Below the pieces are notes generated by a model that searched no databases, was not told the origin of the DNA, and saw only the letters and a program-made list of their open reading frames with translations. Positions 25,714 through 33,272 of a DNA stretch of 64,000 nucleotides are shown piece after piece (position 1 is the stretch's first letter; every line of letters starts with the position of its first letter). The translations under genes were made by a program, and so were the position numbers. The stretch lies in the NCBI GenBank assembly GCA_036986135.1, contig BTQZ01000002.1:62001-126000 (forward strand), written 5' to 3'. The DNA is from JADFRG01 sp036986135. Its GTDB lineage: Bacteria > Chloroflexota > Anaerolineae > Anaerolineales > E44-bin32.

Positions 25714-26730
25714 TCACTCGGGTAGGCCGAGGTTCATCAATTCCTTACCCGGCCGAAGCTCCTTGGCATAGGTATCCCACTGAAGGGAGATCTTCATGCC
25801 TGCCTTCTCATAGAGTCGCGTGGCTCCCGTAGGGTTCTGACCATCGACACCGAGGCCAACCTTTAATGTGCTGCGTCGCCAGAATTCCCCAAACGAATGC
25901 TGAAGGAGCGCGAGCGCAAGGCCTTGCCTTCGCCACGGACGGCGCACACTAAGCGAGCGGATCCAGCCCATCTCGGGATCATCGTCGGCGCTTGGCTGAG
26001 CACGCGCCAGGCCCGCGATCTGATCACCGTCCCAGGCGATGAACCATAACCCGGGATCGTAACTAGATTCGTGGAAACTCGAGTGCGACCATCGTTCAAA
26101 CCCCCGCTCGAATGACTCGGGCACATGTCCCCAGTGATCCTCGAAGGCTTCATCTTCGGCGCGGTAAACCGCCTCCGCATCCCGGCCACGATCAAACGGC
26201 TTGAGTTGGATCTCGTGCGGCCATTTGGGCGGCCCGGGGAGTTCTTCAAGGTCGATCGTCATACGCCAGAAGAAACGGTCCGCGGTAAAGCCTCGATCTT
26301 CCAGTAACTGTGCGGAAGGCTGGTGGCCATGATAGGTGCCGACGCTCATTACGACCCGTGCGTCGTCAGGAACCCGGTCGATGACTTGGGCCGCGCGCTG
26401 CTCGGCCCACCCTATCAGATAACTGCCGATACCGAGCCCTTCGTGGTCTAGATGCACATTGCCGAACACCCATGGATGCACAGGAATCTCAGAGGTATCC
26501 CAAATCTCAGTCGCGCCGACGAGCTCGCCCCGGGCGCTTTCGACAAGCCGGATATTTGATTGAGGCTCAAACCCCGGCGTTTCCCAATCTGCGCGCGCGC
26601 GATCCGCGTTTGTCTCGTCGGTGCCAATCACCGCGTTGGCAAAGGCATTGATGAACTCTACGACTCGCTCCAGATCGGCCATGGTGGCTGGGCGGGAAGA
26701 ATATCCATCGGGTAAAGGGTCCACGATCAC
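25714..26730 (-). CDS. Tandem GNAT acetyltransferase (second of pair)
   Basis: A 338-residue protein with two GNAT domains, an arrangement like mycothiol synthase. The acetyl-CoA loops appear as LDHEGLGIGSYLIGWAEQR in the first domain and VRRPWRRQGLALALLQHSF in the second. The C-terminal part has the typical VDGQNPTGATRLYEKAGM. The acceptor substrate is unknown. It overlaps the upstream paralogue by 4 bp and looks like a tandem duplication with divergence. Confidence 0.85.
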   Translation of the reverse strand: MIVDPLPDGYSSRPATMADLERVVEFINAFANAVIGTDETNADRARADWETPGFEPQSNIRLVESARGELVGATEIWDTSEIPVHPWVFGNVHLDHEGLGIGSYLIGWAEQRAAQVIDRVPDDARVVMSVGTYHGHQPSAQLLEDRGFTADRFFWRMTIDLEELPGPPKWPHEIQLKPFDRGRDAEAVYRAEDEAFEDHWGHVPESFERGFERWSHSSFHESSYDPGLWFIAWDGDQIAGLARAQPSADDDPEMGWIRSLSVRRPWRRQGLALALLQHSFGEFWRRSTLKVGLGVDGQNPTGATRLYEKAGMKISLQWDTYAKELRPGKELMNLGLPE

Positions 26731-27731
26731 TCCTCGAGCGGCTTACGATAATCCGTCCAACGCTTCACTCTTTCGAAACCCATGCCTTTGTAAAGGCGAA
26801 AGGCGCCGCTGAGGTTCTGAGTGTCCACGCTCAGGGCGGCCTCCTCCATTCCCAGATCTCTCAACATGTGGAAGCTCTGCGCGATCAGCGCGCGTGCCAA
26901 GCCGCGGCGGCGCCAAGGACGCCGCACGCTGATGCCTTCTGTGTAGCCCCGCTTGCGGTTGTACTCTTCGTTCTCACGCTCGTCGATGAAATTGAGAACC
27001 ATGCCGGCCACTCGATCGCCGTCCCAGGCGACCTTCCAGAGCTCGGGGTTGAAGGTTGGCTCCTCGAGCCATTCAGGAAATGTCTCCTCGGTCGGAGGTG
27101 CGTAGCCCCAATGGTCCCTGAAAGCCTCTACACTGGCCTCCCAGATAGGACGAATATGCTCTTCCTTTGCCGGACGGACTTCGAGACCGGGAGGTATCGG
27201 CAGATCAGGCAGTTTGCCATCCAGAGCGCGCGCCATTTCGACCTCGTGACGCACCGGCTCATAGCCTTCGCTCAGCACCAGAGCCTCCTTTCCAACTTGA
27301 GTATCCGCACCAGAGGTCTGGAAGAAGCGCTCACCGTCATTCGCATGGCCGGATGCTATTTGCAGGAGGCGACGTTCGCACCACCTCAGCATCGTCCTTC
27401 CGATCCCTTTTCTTCGCCACTCAGGCAAAAGGGTGCCAAGGTGCCAATAGATACGATCCCCCTCAAGCAGTTGTTTCCAGAACACACGGCAGTACGCGAT
27501 CGGTTCACCGTCAGCTTCAGCAAACAGCATGTCCTGGAAGGGGTCACAGTTCGTAAGGTGGGAGTATGATCGCTGGATGTCCTCAAGTGAGGTCACCTGC
27601 TTGATCTGGTCGAAATCCTTGGAGCCCTCAACAATGGCCACGATAGCTGGGTAGTCGACCTCTCCACGGAATCCGCGGAACGTAAGGCCTTCGATCTCTG
27701 GCGCATCTTGCAGTTCAACTTGTTGTAGTAT
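26727..27731 (-). CDS. Tandem GNAT acetyltransferase (first of pair), probable non-canonical start
   Basis: A double-GNAT protein paralogous to its downstream neighbour (first-domain loop LPEWRRKGIGRTMLRWCERR; second VRRPWRRRGLARALIAQSF; then VDTQNLSGAFRLYKGMGF). The first standard start is GTG 27641 (304 residues). However, the frame stays open upstream and encodes 30 further residues (EIEGLTFRGFRGEVDYPAI) that look like a normal GNAT N-terminus. An ideal AAGGAG (27738-27743, minus strand) sits six bases before an ATA codon at 27731. I therefore annotate ATA 27731 as the likely start, with moderate certainty; a CTG at 27713 is the alternative. Confidence 0.7.
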   Translation of the reverse strand: MLQQVELQDAPEIEGLTFRGFRGEVDYPAIVAIVEGSKDFDQIKQVTSLEDIQRSYSHLTNCDPFQDMLFAEADGEPIAYCRVFWKQLLEGDRIYWHLGTLLPEWRRKGIGRTMLRWCERRLLQIASGHANDGERFFQTSGADTQVGKEALVLSEGYEPVRHEVEMARALDGKLPDLPIPPGLEVRPAKEEHIRPIWEASVEAFRDHWGYAPPTEETFPEWLEEPTFNPELWKVAWDGDRVAGMVLNFIDERENEEYNRKRGYTEGISVRRPWRRRGLARALIAQSFHMLRDLGMEEAALSVDTQNLSGAFRLYKGMGFERVKRWTDYRKPLEE

Positions 27732-27752
27732 CGAGTTCTCCTTAACAAATAT

Positions 27753-27775
27753 GGGCCGCTAAGTTCCCGCGGCCC
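27753..27775 (-). promoter_or_regulatory. Hairpin just upstream of the GNAT ribosome-binding site
   Basis: A perfect 7-bp stem GGGCCGC/GCGGCCC with a 9-base loop, ten bases before the Shine-Dalgarno of the first GNAT gene. Part of it (GCCGCGGG on the minus strand) can instead pair with the right arm of the upstream terminator, so it may be the antiterminator partner. Confidence 0.45.
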
Positions 27776-27792
27776 ACTCGATTACTATCAGG

Positions 27793-27822
27793 AAAAGAAA
27801 AGCCGCGGGGGAGGCCCGCGGC
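27793..27822 (-). terminator. Intrinsic terminator (possible attenuator) after the 25-codon ORF
   Basis: On the minus strand, 8-bp stem GCCGCGGG/CCCGCGGC (27815-27822 with 27802-27809), 5-base loop, then TTTTCTTTTCC. It separates the small-peptide unit from the GNAT genes. Confidence 0.8.
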
Positions 27823-27843
27823 GCGTTGTTTCAGGGTTTCACT

Positions 27844-27921
27844 TCAACCGGCAGCAGGCGCAATCCACTCAGGCAGGGCGATGCCCGATGCCTCAGCGAT
27901 GTCAGGAAGTTGAATTGTCAC
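27844..27921 (-). CDS. 25-residue peptide in its own transcription unit (leader peptide or small peptide gene)
   Basis: GTG start five bases after a strong GGGAGG. The product begins MTIQLPDIAEASG and ends PEWIAPAAG before a TGA. It has no membrane helix and no Cys. It is framed by a consensus promoter (27950-27978, minus) and an intrinsic terminator 22 bases after the stop, so it is transcribed as a roughly 150-base unit. It could be a leader peptide controlling readthrough into the two GNAT genes, or a small signalling or modified peptide; two peptide-type ABC permeases lie immediately upstream. Too short for homology-based naming. Confidence 0.55.
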   Translation of the reverse strand: MTIQLPDIAEASGIALPEWIAPAAG

Positions 27922-27949
27922 GTGCACCTCCCGTACCGGACCGAAGCGA

Positions 27950-27978
27950 AGTCTAGCATTGGCCATAAGGCGTGTCAA
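27950..27978 (-). promoter_or_regulatory. Consensus sigma-70 promoter for the small-peptide unit
   Basis: Minus strand: TTGACA (27978-27973), 17-base spacer, TAGACT (27955-27950). The predicted leader is about 22 bases and contains the GGGAGG site. Confidence 0.75.
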
Positions 27979-28017
27979 GGAAAGGGGCATCCGGCAGGTG
28001 CGATCGTGCACCACGGT

Positions 28018-28971
28018 CTATCTTGGGCGCGGGTCCGCTACTCGCTCCATGCCACGCGAGGTGAGATAAAAGGCCAGCGCGAAAAGCGACAATGCCAGAG
28101 CGGGAGGGATGAGCGCATGCCAGGAAGGCTCTCGGATGCCGAGCGCCTGATCGTATGTTAGGGTCTCGTAGATCATGGTCCCCCAATTGTTTATCGAGCG
28201 AGTAAACCCGAAAAAGGAGATGAAGCCGTCGGCGACCACCGCACCGGTAACCACCACCATCGCCGATAAGGCAGCCAACGGAAGTAAGTGGGGAATGATG
28301 TGGTGCGTCAGCACATGCGTCGACCCGGCTCCCGAGCTCCTTGAAGCCTCCACAAATGGCATTTCGCGCAGTTTGAGGGATTGTGTCCTCAAAATGATGG
28401 CTGTACCTCCCGCACCCGCTATGAATCCATAGATCAGGCCGAGCGCAACGGGGCTAATATCGCGGAAGCGCGTTCCTACGATCACCATCAGTATCGGTGC
28501 AGGCAGCAGCAGGGCCACGTCGGAAAAACGGGAGAGCACCGAATCCACCGACCCGCGATAGTACCCAGCATAGGCCCCGACGATCGTTCCAACGATTGAG
28601 GCCGTTATTGCAGCGGCCAATCCGAGACCAAAAGTAGGAGTCGTGGCGGCCAGCAGCCGGCTCAACACATCACGGCCCAAGGCATCTGTGCCGAGCAGAT
28701 GGCGGGAAGAGGGAGGGCTTGGGTGAATGACTTCGGGATCGAATCCGACTTGCGGGTCGTAAACGCCGGAGGGCCAGACGGTCTCCATCAGGATCGGGTG
28801 AATCACCGCCATAACCGCGAACACCAGTATCAAAACCAATCCAAATACTCCTAGCGAGCTTCTCTTGTATTCTCGCCAAGCTCCCTTGAGCCTGCCGATG
28901 GTCAAAGCCAGGCGAATTTGAGCCCGGGCCAGCGCTCGCCTTCTCTCACTGTCGCGCGTCGGATCAGCCAT
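28018..28971 (-). CDS. ABC transporter permease, OppC/DppC type
   Basis: A 317-residue inner-membrane permease of the peptide/nickel import class. It has a cytoplasmic N-terminus, about six helices, and the OppC-type N-terminal segment (GTDALGRDVLSRLLAATTPT). The EAA-like loop (MPFVEASRSSGAGSTHVLTHHI) contacts the ATPase. It follows the OppB-type gene by 17 bases. No ATPase or binding-protein gene is adjacent. Confidence 0.88.
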   Translation of the reverse strand: MADPTRDSERRRALARAQIRLALTIGRLKGAWREYKRSSLGVFGLVLILVFAVMAVIHPILMETVWPSGVYDPQVGFDPEVIHPSPPSSRHLLGTDALGRDVLSRLLAATTPTFGLGLAAAITASIVGTIVGAYAGYYRGSVDSVLSRFSDVALLLPAPILMVIVGTRFRDISPVALGLIYGFIAGAGGTAIILRTQSLKLREMPFVEASRSSGAGSTHVLTHHIIPHLLPLAALSAMVVVTGAVVADGFISFFGFTRSINNWGTMIYETLTYDQALGIREPSWHALIPPALALSLFALAFYLTSRGMERVADPRPR

Positions 28972-28988
28972 CGTTTATCTGAACCTAC

Positions 28989-30161
28989 CTAGACCTTGGT
29001 TTCCTGCGCTTCAGCTACCCGGAGCCGGGGATCCATGGTCGCCAGCACTACTTCCAGGATCAGCCGCCCGATGAGAGTAACTACCCCGACCAACAGAAAC
29101 AGCGCCATAACCATCGGCATGTCCTGCTGGTAGAGCGAGCTGAACAGCATGCTCCCCACGCCCGGCCAATCCAAAACATCTTCGATGATCACGATCCCCG
29201 TGAGGAGAAAGGGCAGGCTAATGATCAGACGACTGACGACCGGAAGAATGGCGTTGGGGCTTGCATGCCGGTCGCGCACGATTTGCTCTGGCAGGCCCTT
29301 TGCACGAGCCACGGTGACATACTCTTGATTATGCTGCTCGCGCAGGCTGGTGCGCATGATGAGCATCGTCTCACCGAATGTCAGCAGGATGAACGTGAGC
29401 ATCGGAACGGCGGCAAGGTTGACCAGATCCATCGCCTGGGGGCCAAAGCCCCATGCGCGCCAGATGAGGAAGGAGATGCCTCCGACTAGGACCAGCCCCA
29501 CCAACAGCGGTATCCCGCGAGCTCGACGCCTCACCAGCAGCCAATTCAAGATTGCCAGACCGCCGACCACGACCGCAAGCGTAAGAAGCATTCTGCTCGC
29601 CGCGGCCTCGGGTTGCAGATCGATCTGTGACCACAGCTGGCGGTCGTAGCTTCCGGCAGGATTGCCCGAAAATCCTCGATAGACCCCCAGCCGCCGGCCG
29701 ACCATGTAGGCGATCAGCCATGCCAACCAAGGCGGGAAGGAGGTGAACAAGGCCAGGCCGCTCAGCGTGGTGGCATTCGAAATGAGCTTAGGAGACCGCC
29801 AGCCGGTGAACTTGCCCAGACGCAATCCCAATAGGTATGCCAGCGCTGCGCCGGGAAGAAGGATCAGCATGCTCAACGGCAGCGTCACCTTGAGGACCTC
29901 AATCACGTCGCTGCCATAAAACGAAGTGCCAAGCTTGCCAGTGAAAAAATCTCTCATCCAATTCAGGTACTGCTGCCAAAGGGGGAGGTTGAGGCCGAGC
30001 TCTTCCCGAAGCGCCTCCCGCTGGGCGGGGCTCATGCCCAGCGCAAATTGGACGGTGAAGTCTGCTGGCACAATGATCTGTACCAGGAAGAATATCGCCG
30101 TAACGAAGAGCAACAGTGTGACGAGACTGCCAAGGCCTCGCCGTAGGATATAGCGAGTCAC
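28989..30161 (-). CDS. ABC transporter permease, OppB/DppB type
   Basis: A 390-residue permease with the family N-terminus (MTRYILRRGLGSLVTLL), the periplasmic-loop motif (LREELGLNLPLWQQYLNW) and the EAA loop (YVTVARAKGLPEQIVRDRH). It is somewhat longer than typical OppB (about 310-340), with an enlarged central loop between residues 150 and 240. It is the first gene of a two-permease unit. The cognate ATPases must be encoded elsewhere. Confidence 0.88.
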   Translation of the reverse strand: MTRYILRRGLGSLVTLLLFVTAIFFLVQIIVPADFTVQFALGMSPAQREALREELGLNLPLWQQYLNWMRDFFTGKLGTSFYGSDVIEVLKVTLPLSMLILLPGAALAYLLGLRLGKFTGWRSPKLISNATTLSGLALFTSFPPWLAWLIAYMVGRRLGVYRGFSGNPAGSYDRQLWSQIDLQPEAAASRMLLTLAVVVGGLAILNWLLVRRRARGIPLLVGLVLVGGISFLIWRAWGFGPQAMDLVNLAAVPMLTFILLTFGETMLIMRTSLREQHNQEYVTVARAKGLPEQIVRDRHASPNAILPVVSRLIISLPFLLTGIVIIEDVLDWPGVGSMLFSSLYQQDMPMVMALFLLVGVVTLIGRLILEVVLATMDPRLRVAEAQETKV

Positions 30162-30246
30162 AGCGCGGGTCCCAAGTCAGCTACCCCACATCTTGGGCAA
30201 ATGGTTCAACCAGGGAATATGCAAACTCGGGCGGAGCATGAATGGA

Positions 30247-31275
30247 TCACTCGGCTCTCACCGCGTTAAGCAAGTCTGCGAGCATCCCGTATGCGGTCGT
30301 ATTCGGGCCTGGATCCGTGCCCATGATCGTCAGACCGCCAAGAACATCGCTGGCGAAGGTGATCAAGGATGAGGTCCCACGCACGTGATAGAGAGGGTCT
30401 TCGGGACCGACCCGTTCAGGACGTACTCTGCCTAGCGCCATGCTGTTTTCGCGCCAGCCGCTGCAAACCAGCCTCCAGCGCAGCCCGTCTTGCGTGGCAG
30501 CGCTGATCTGATTCGCATCCAATTCGCCAATTCCACCACGTTCCACATCTTGGATGCCCAGCGGAGAGTCCATTAGCACGGTGGCCAGCGCGGCAACTTT
30601 GATCGCCGCGTCCCAGCCATCGATATCCCCTGAAGGATCGGTCTCTGCGACGCCGATGGCTTGGGCTTCCTCCAGAGCGGCTGCAAACGACTTCCCGTCC
30701 TCCATTTCAGATAGCATGAAGTTTGTCGTTGAATTCAGCACACCCCGAAATGAAGTCAGCCGTGCACCCGGCATGCACTCGCGCCAGGTCGAAAATAATG
30801 GCGTTCCATCCATCACCGTAGACTCAAATAGAAAACGCCGGCTCTTGGATCTTGCGAGCTCAGACAGTGCCTGATATCCATGCACCACGGGACCTTTATT
30901 GGCCGTGATTGCGTGCATCCCGCGCCGCAGCGCGGTCTCAAGGTAGCCAATCGCCGGCTGCCCGGACCGGTAGTTGACCGGCATGCTTTCAAGGATCGCC
31001 TCCGCCTCGATCTCCTCCAGCAGCTCGGTGATTTCGTTAGGGGCTTGGGCATGTGCAAGCTCAGAGAGGCTCCCCGCGCGCCCTTGTATTTCGAGCGCAC
31101 GCGCCAGATCCAATCCTGCTTTATCGTAGGCCGCTCCATGCCGTCCAGTGGCTATTGCGACTACGCGCAGGTCCAGCCCGTAGCGTTCTTGAACCTCTGC
31201 GTGCTTGGCTACGATCAGACGCGCAAGCGCTCCGCCCACGTTTCCAAACCCGAGCAGAACCAGCCGTACCGTCAT
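30247..31275 (-). CDS. hom: Homoserine dehydrogenase
   Basis: A 342-residue enzyme reducing aspartate semialdehyde to homoserine (Met/Thr pathway). It has a Rossmann NAD(P) loop GFGNVGGAL at residues 9-17, the catalytic-region Lys in TANKGPVVHGY, and the family signatures GVLNSTTNFMLSEM and AETDPSGDIDGWDAAIK. The C-terminal ACT regulatory domain of the longer class is absent. A minus-strand TACTAT (31282-31287) ends six bases before the ATG, so the message may be leaderless. Its neighbours are unrelated. Confidence 0.88.
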   Translation of the reverse strand: MTVRLVLLGFGNVGGALARLIVAKHAEVQERYGLDLRVVAIATGRHGAAYDKAGLDLARALEIQGRAGSLSELAHAQAPNEITELLEEIEAEAILESMPVNYRSGQPAIGYLETALRRGMHAITANKGPVVHGYQALSELARSKSRRFLFESTVMDGTPLFSTWRECMPGARLTSFRGVLNSTTNFMLSEMEDGKSFAAALEEAQAIGVAETDPSGDIDGWDAAIKVAALATVLMDSPLGIQDVERGGIGELDANQISAATQDGLRWRLVCSGWRENSMALGRVRPERVGPEDPLYHVRGTSSLITFASDVLGGLTIMGTDPGPNTTAYGMLADLLNAVRAE

Positions 31276-31405
31276 CCTAGAATAGTAGTCCCGCCAGCGC
31301 AGACTTGAGAAGGGCCGAATCTCCCCTCCTTGAGTGCCCCTCTTTCAATGATTTCATCACGAGCTAGAGTGTGGTGCACACAATCGGTTTCAGCCTCGAT
31401 AGAGA

Positions 31406-32125
31406 TCAGACCAGCGGCCAAGGATAGTTGCGCTGCGGCCCGGGCTCGGGAAAGTGTGATTCTCGAAATAGCCAGGAATTCCGCTCCCTTAGGGCCCGAA
31501 TTTCATCGGAAGAGAGCAGCCCTGCGAGCTCCAAGCTAAGTGTCCCCTGATCTTCGAGTTTGGAAGTTAGAGCCTGCAGATTCCTGAGCAAGGCCGATGG
31601 AATGGCCTCACCTGCAAAATCCCAGATAACGGTTCGAAGCTTATGCTCCTCATGAAAGCAAACGCCGTGATCGATCAACTGGATGTGGCCCTCCGGCATA
31701 TGGATTACGTGCCCAGCCTTGCGATCGGCATTATTTATCAACACATCGAAGAGCGCCGCGGGTCTTAACAACTGCTTCTCACCTTCCGAAAAGGTGAAGT
31801 AGTTGCGGGTTGGCTCCACATCAAGGTAAAGCTGGAGCGATCCGCCGCCCGCAGGACCGTCCTCGCGAAGGGTCGTGGGTGGAACTAGGTCCCATCCGAG
31901 AGCCTCACTGGTTTTGAAGGCAGCCACTTCCCGAAGCGCCAGTGTGCTGCCTGGAAAATCCCAAAGCGGCTGTTCTCCATTCGAGGGCTTGTAAACGGCC
32001 GACATGGGCCCATTCACGGTGTTTACCTCGACCAGGAATGTGTGGTTAGATCCGACAGCAAACTGTCCCTGGAAACTAATCTCACCCGTGCGCAGGGAAT
32101 GCAGAACGGAGGCCTTGGATCTCAT
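31406..32125 (-). CDS. SCO1664-family (PI3/4-kinase/HipA-like) protein
   Basis: A protein of about 239 residues. Kinase-like hallmarks are VYKPSNGEQPLWDFP (candidate ATP Lys), DVLINNADRKAGHV (catalytic loop) and IQLIDHGVCF (metal-binding Asp). This fits the SCO1664 family known mainly from Actinobacteria. ATG 32125 lies 13 bases after the DUF3090 stop; the longer in-frame start (32209) would overlap that gene by 71 bp and is rejected. It is the last gene of a four-gene operon. The substrate is unknown. Confidence 0.8.
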   Translation of the reverse strand: MRSKASVLHSLRTGEISFQGQFAVGSNHTFLVEVNTVNGPMSAVYKPSNGEQPLWDFPGSTLALREVAAFKTSEALGWDLVPPTTLREDGPAGGGSLQLYLDVEPTRNYFTFSEGEKQLLRPAALFDVLINNADRKAGHVIHMPEGHIQLIDHGVCFHEEHKLRTVIWDFAGEAIPSALLRNLQALTSKLEDQGTLSLELAGLLSSDEIRALRERNSWLFRESHFPEPGPQRNYPWPLV

Positions 32126-32138
32126 TCTAGAGAGGGAA

Positions 32139-32648
32139 CTATATTTTGTGCCCGTTGCTCTTGGGACAGAAGTGTCCTTTGGGATCTTTTGGCTCGCCGC
32201 AATTGCCACAAATGGGTCGACCTTGACTTGCGACTTCGAGTCCCCAGAGACACATAGCGCGGAGCTGTGACCGAGTACACCAGAAGCGGACGACTTCCGA
32301 TCCCTCGTCTTCGGATTCGAGCTGGCGCGCTACGAGCACCAGCCGGTCGCTCACTTCGTCGTAACCCAAACCTATGTTGCCGACCCGAAACATCGGATCC
32401 AGTGGCTGCTCCAGTCCCATCTCATCGCTGCTGTAGTCGGCAGAGGCTTCCGATAGCTCCGGCAATCGATCACCCAGTTCGTCGAGGAACTCCTCCAAGC
32501 CAATTGCGAGTGACTGCACTTGATGCTTTTCGACGATCAGCGTCACGAGTTCGCTCCCCTTGCGCGCCTGAATGTAGAAGACGCGCTTTCCGGGAGGACC
32601 GACGGCCCCGGTGGTGATCCGGCTGACTGGGTTTAGCTCAACTTCCAT
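32139..32648 (-). CDS. DUF3090 family protein with C-terminal zinc ribbon
   Basis: A 169-residue protein of the DUF3090 (SCO1663-like) family: N-terminal SRITTGAVGPPGKRVFYIQA, the middle LGYDEVSDRLVLVARQL, and a C-terminal zinc-binding CGNC with CPKSNGH. The function is unknown. It sits between a histidine phosphatase and the SCO1664-like kinase, the same triad as in Actinobacteria. Confidence 0.82.
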   Translation of the reverse strand: MEVELNPVSRITTGAVGPPGKRVFYIQARKGSELVTLIVEKHQVQSLAIGLEEFLDELGDRLPELSEASADYSSDEMGLEQPLDPMFRVGNIGLGYDEVSDRLVLVARQLESEDEGSEVVRFWCTRSQLRAMCLWGLEVASQGRPICGNCGEPKDPKGHFCPKSNGHKI

Positions 32649-32666
32649 GGTGAGGCTTGAGACGTG

Positions 32667-33272
32667 CTACGGGGGCGGCGATCGAAGTATAACATTCAGC
32701 TGAATAAGCCTGGCGGACCTATCTTCAATGGACAATTCAGAAATCGAGGCCGGCCCAACATCAAGCCGCTGGAATGAATCGATGGGCAAGCCGATGTAGT
32801 GAGCAATGGCCAACTTGATCGGATCGGCGTGAGAAACGCAGGCGAGGGCGCCAGAGTGTTTAGAGCGGAGCCCCTCCAACGTCTCGACGATTCGTGACTG
32901 CGCCTCAAGAAACGATTCCCCTTCCGGAAATCGTGCCAGGGAGGGCGTATATTGGATGGTTGGCCACAGCTTCCGTCGGCGCGCAGCTCGCAAACTAAGC
33001 CCCTCCCAGCGGCCGATCCTCAACTCGCCCAGACCCTGCAGAACGATGACATTCAATCCCTGGATGGCCGCAATCTCATCGGCAGTTTCCGCGGCTCGCT
33101 CCAGCGGACTTGAGTAGACGGCCTGCAACCTTACCGTCCGCAGCATTTCGGCTGCCTCTGCTGCCTGCTCCTTGCCAGCGGCATTCAGGTGCACCCCAGG
33201 AAGCCATCCAGCCAGCTTGCCCTTTTCTACATAGTCGTTCTGGCCGTGCCTGACGAGGTAAATCGTCGTCAT
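32667..33272 (-). CDS. Histidine phosphatase family protein (MSMEG_4193-like)
   Basis: A 201-residue phosphoglycerate-mutase-like phosphatase. The catalytic RHGQ motif is at residues 8-11, the phosphate-pocket Arg in YSSPLERAAETA, the proton-donor Glu in ELRIGRWEGLS, and the second His in CVSHADPIKLA. It begins in an ATGA overlap with the rarA stop. Its association with DUF3090 and the SCO1664-like gene points to the MSMEG_4193 group. The natural substrate is not known. Confidence 0.88.
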   Translation of the reverse strand: MTTIYLVRHGQNDYVEKGKLAGWLPGVHLNAAGKEQAAEAAEMLRTVRLQAVYSSPLERAAETADEIAAIQGLNVIVLQGLGELRIGRWEGLSLRAARRRKLWPTIQYTPSLARFPEGESFLEAQSRIVETLEGLRSKHSGALACVSHADPIKLAIAHYIGLPIDSFQRLDVGPASISELSIEDRSARLIQLNVILRSPPP

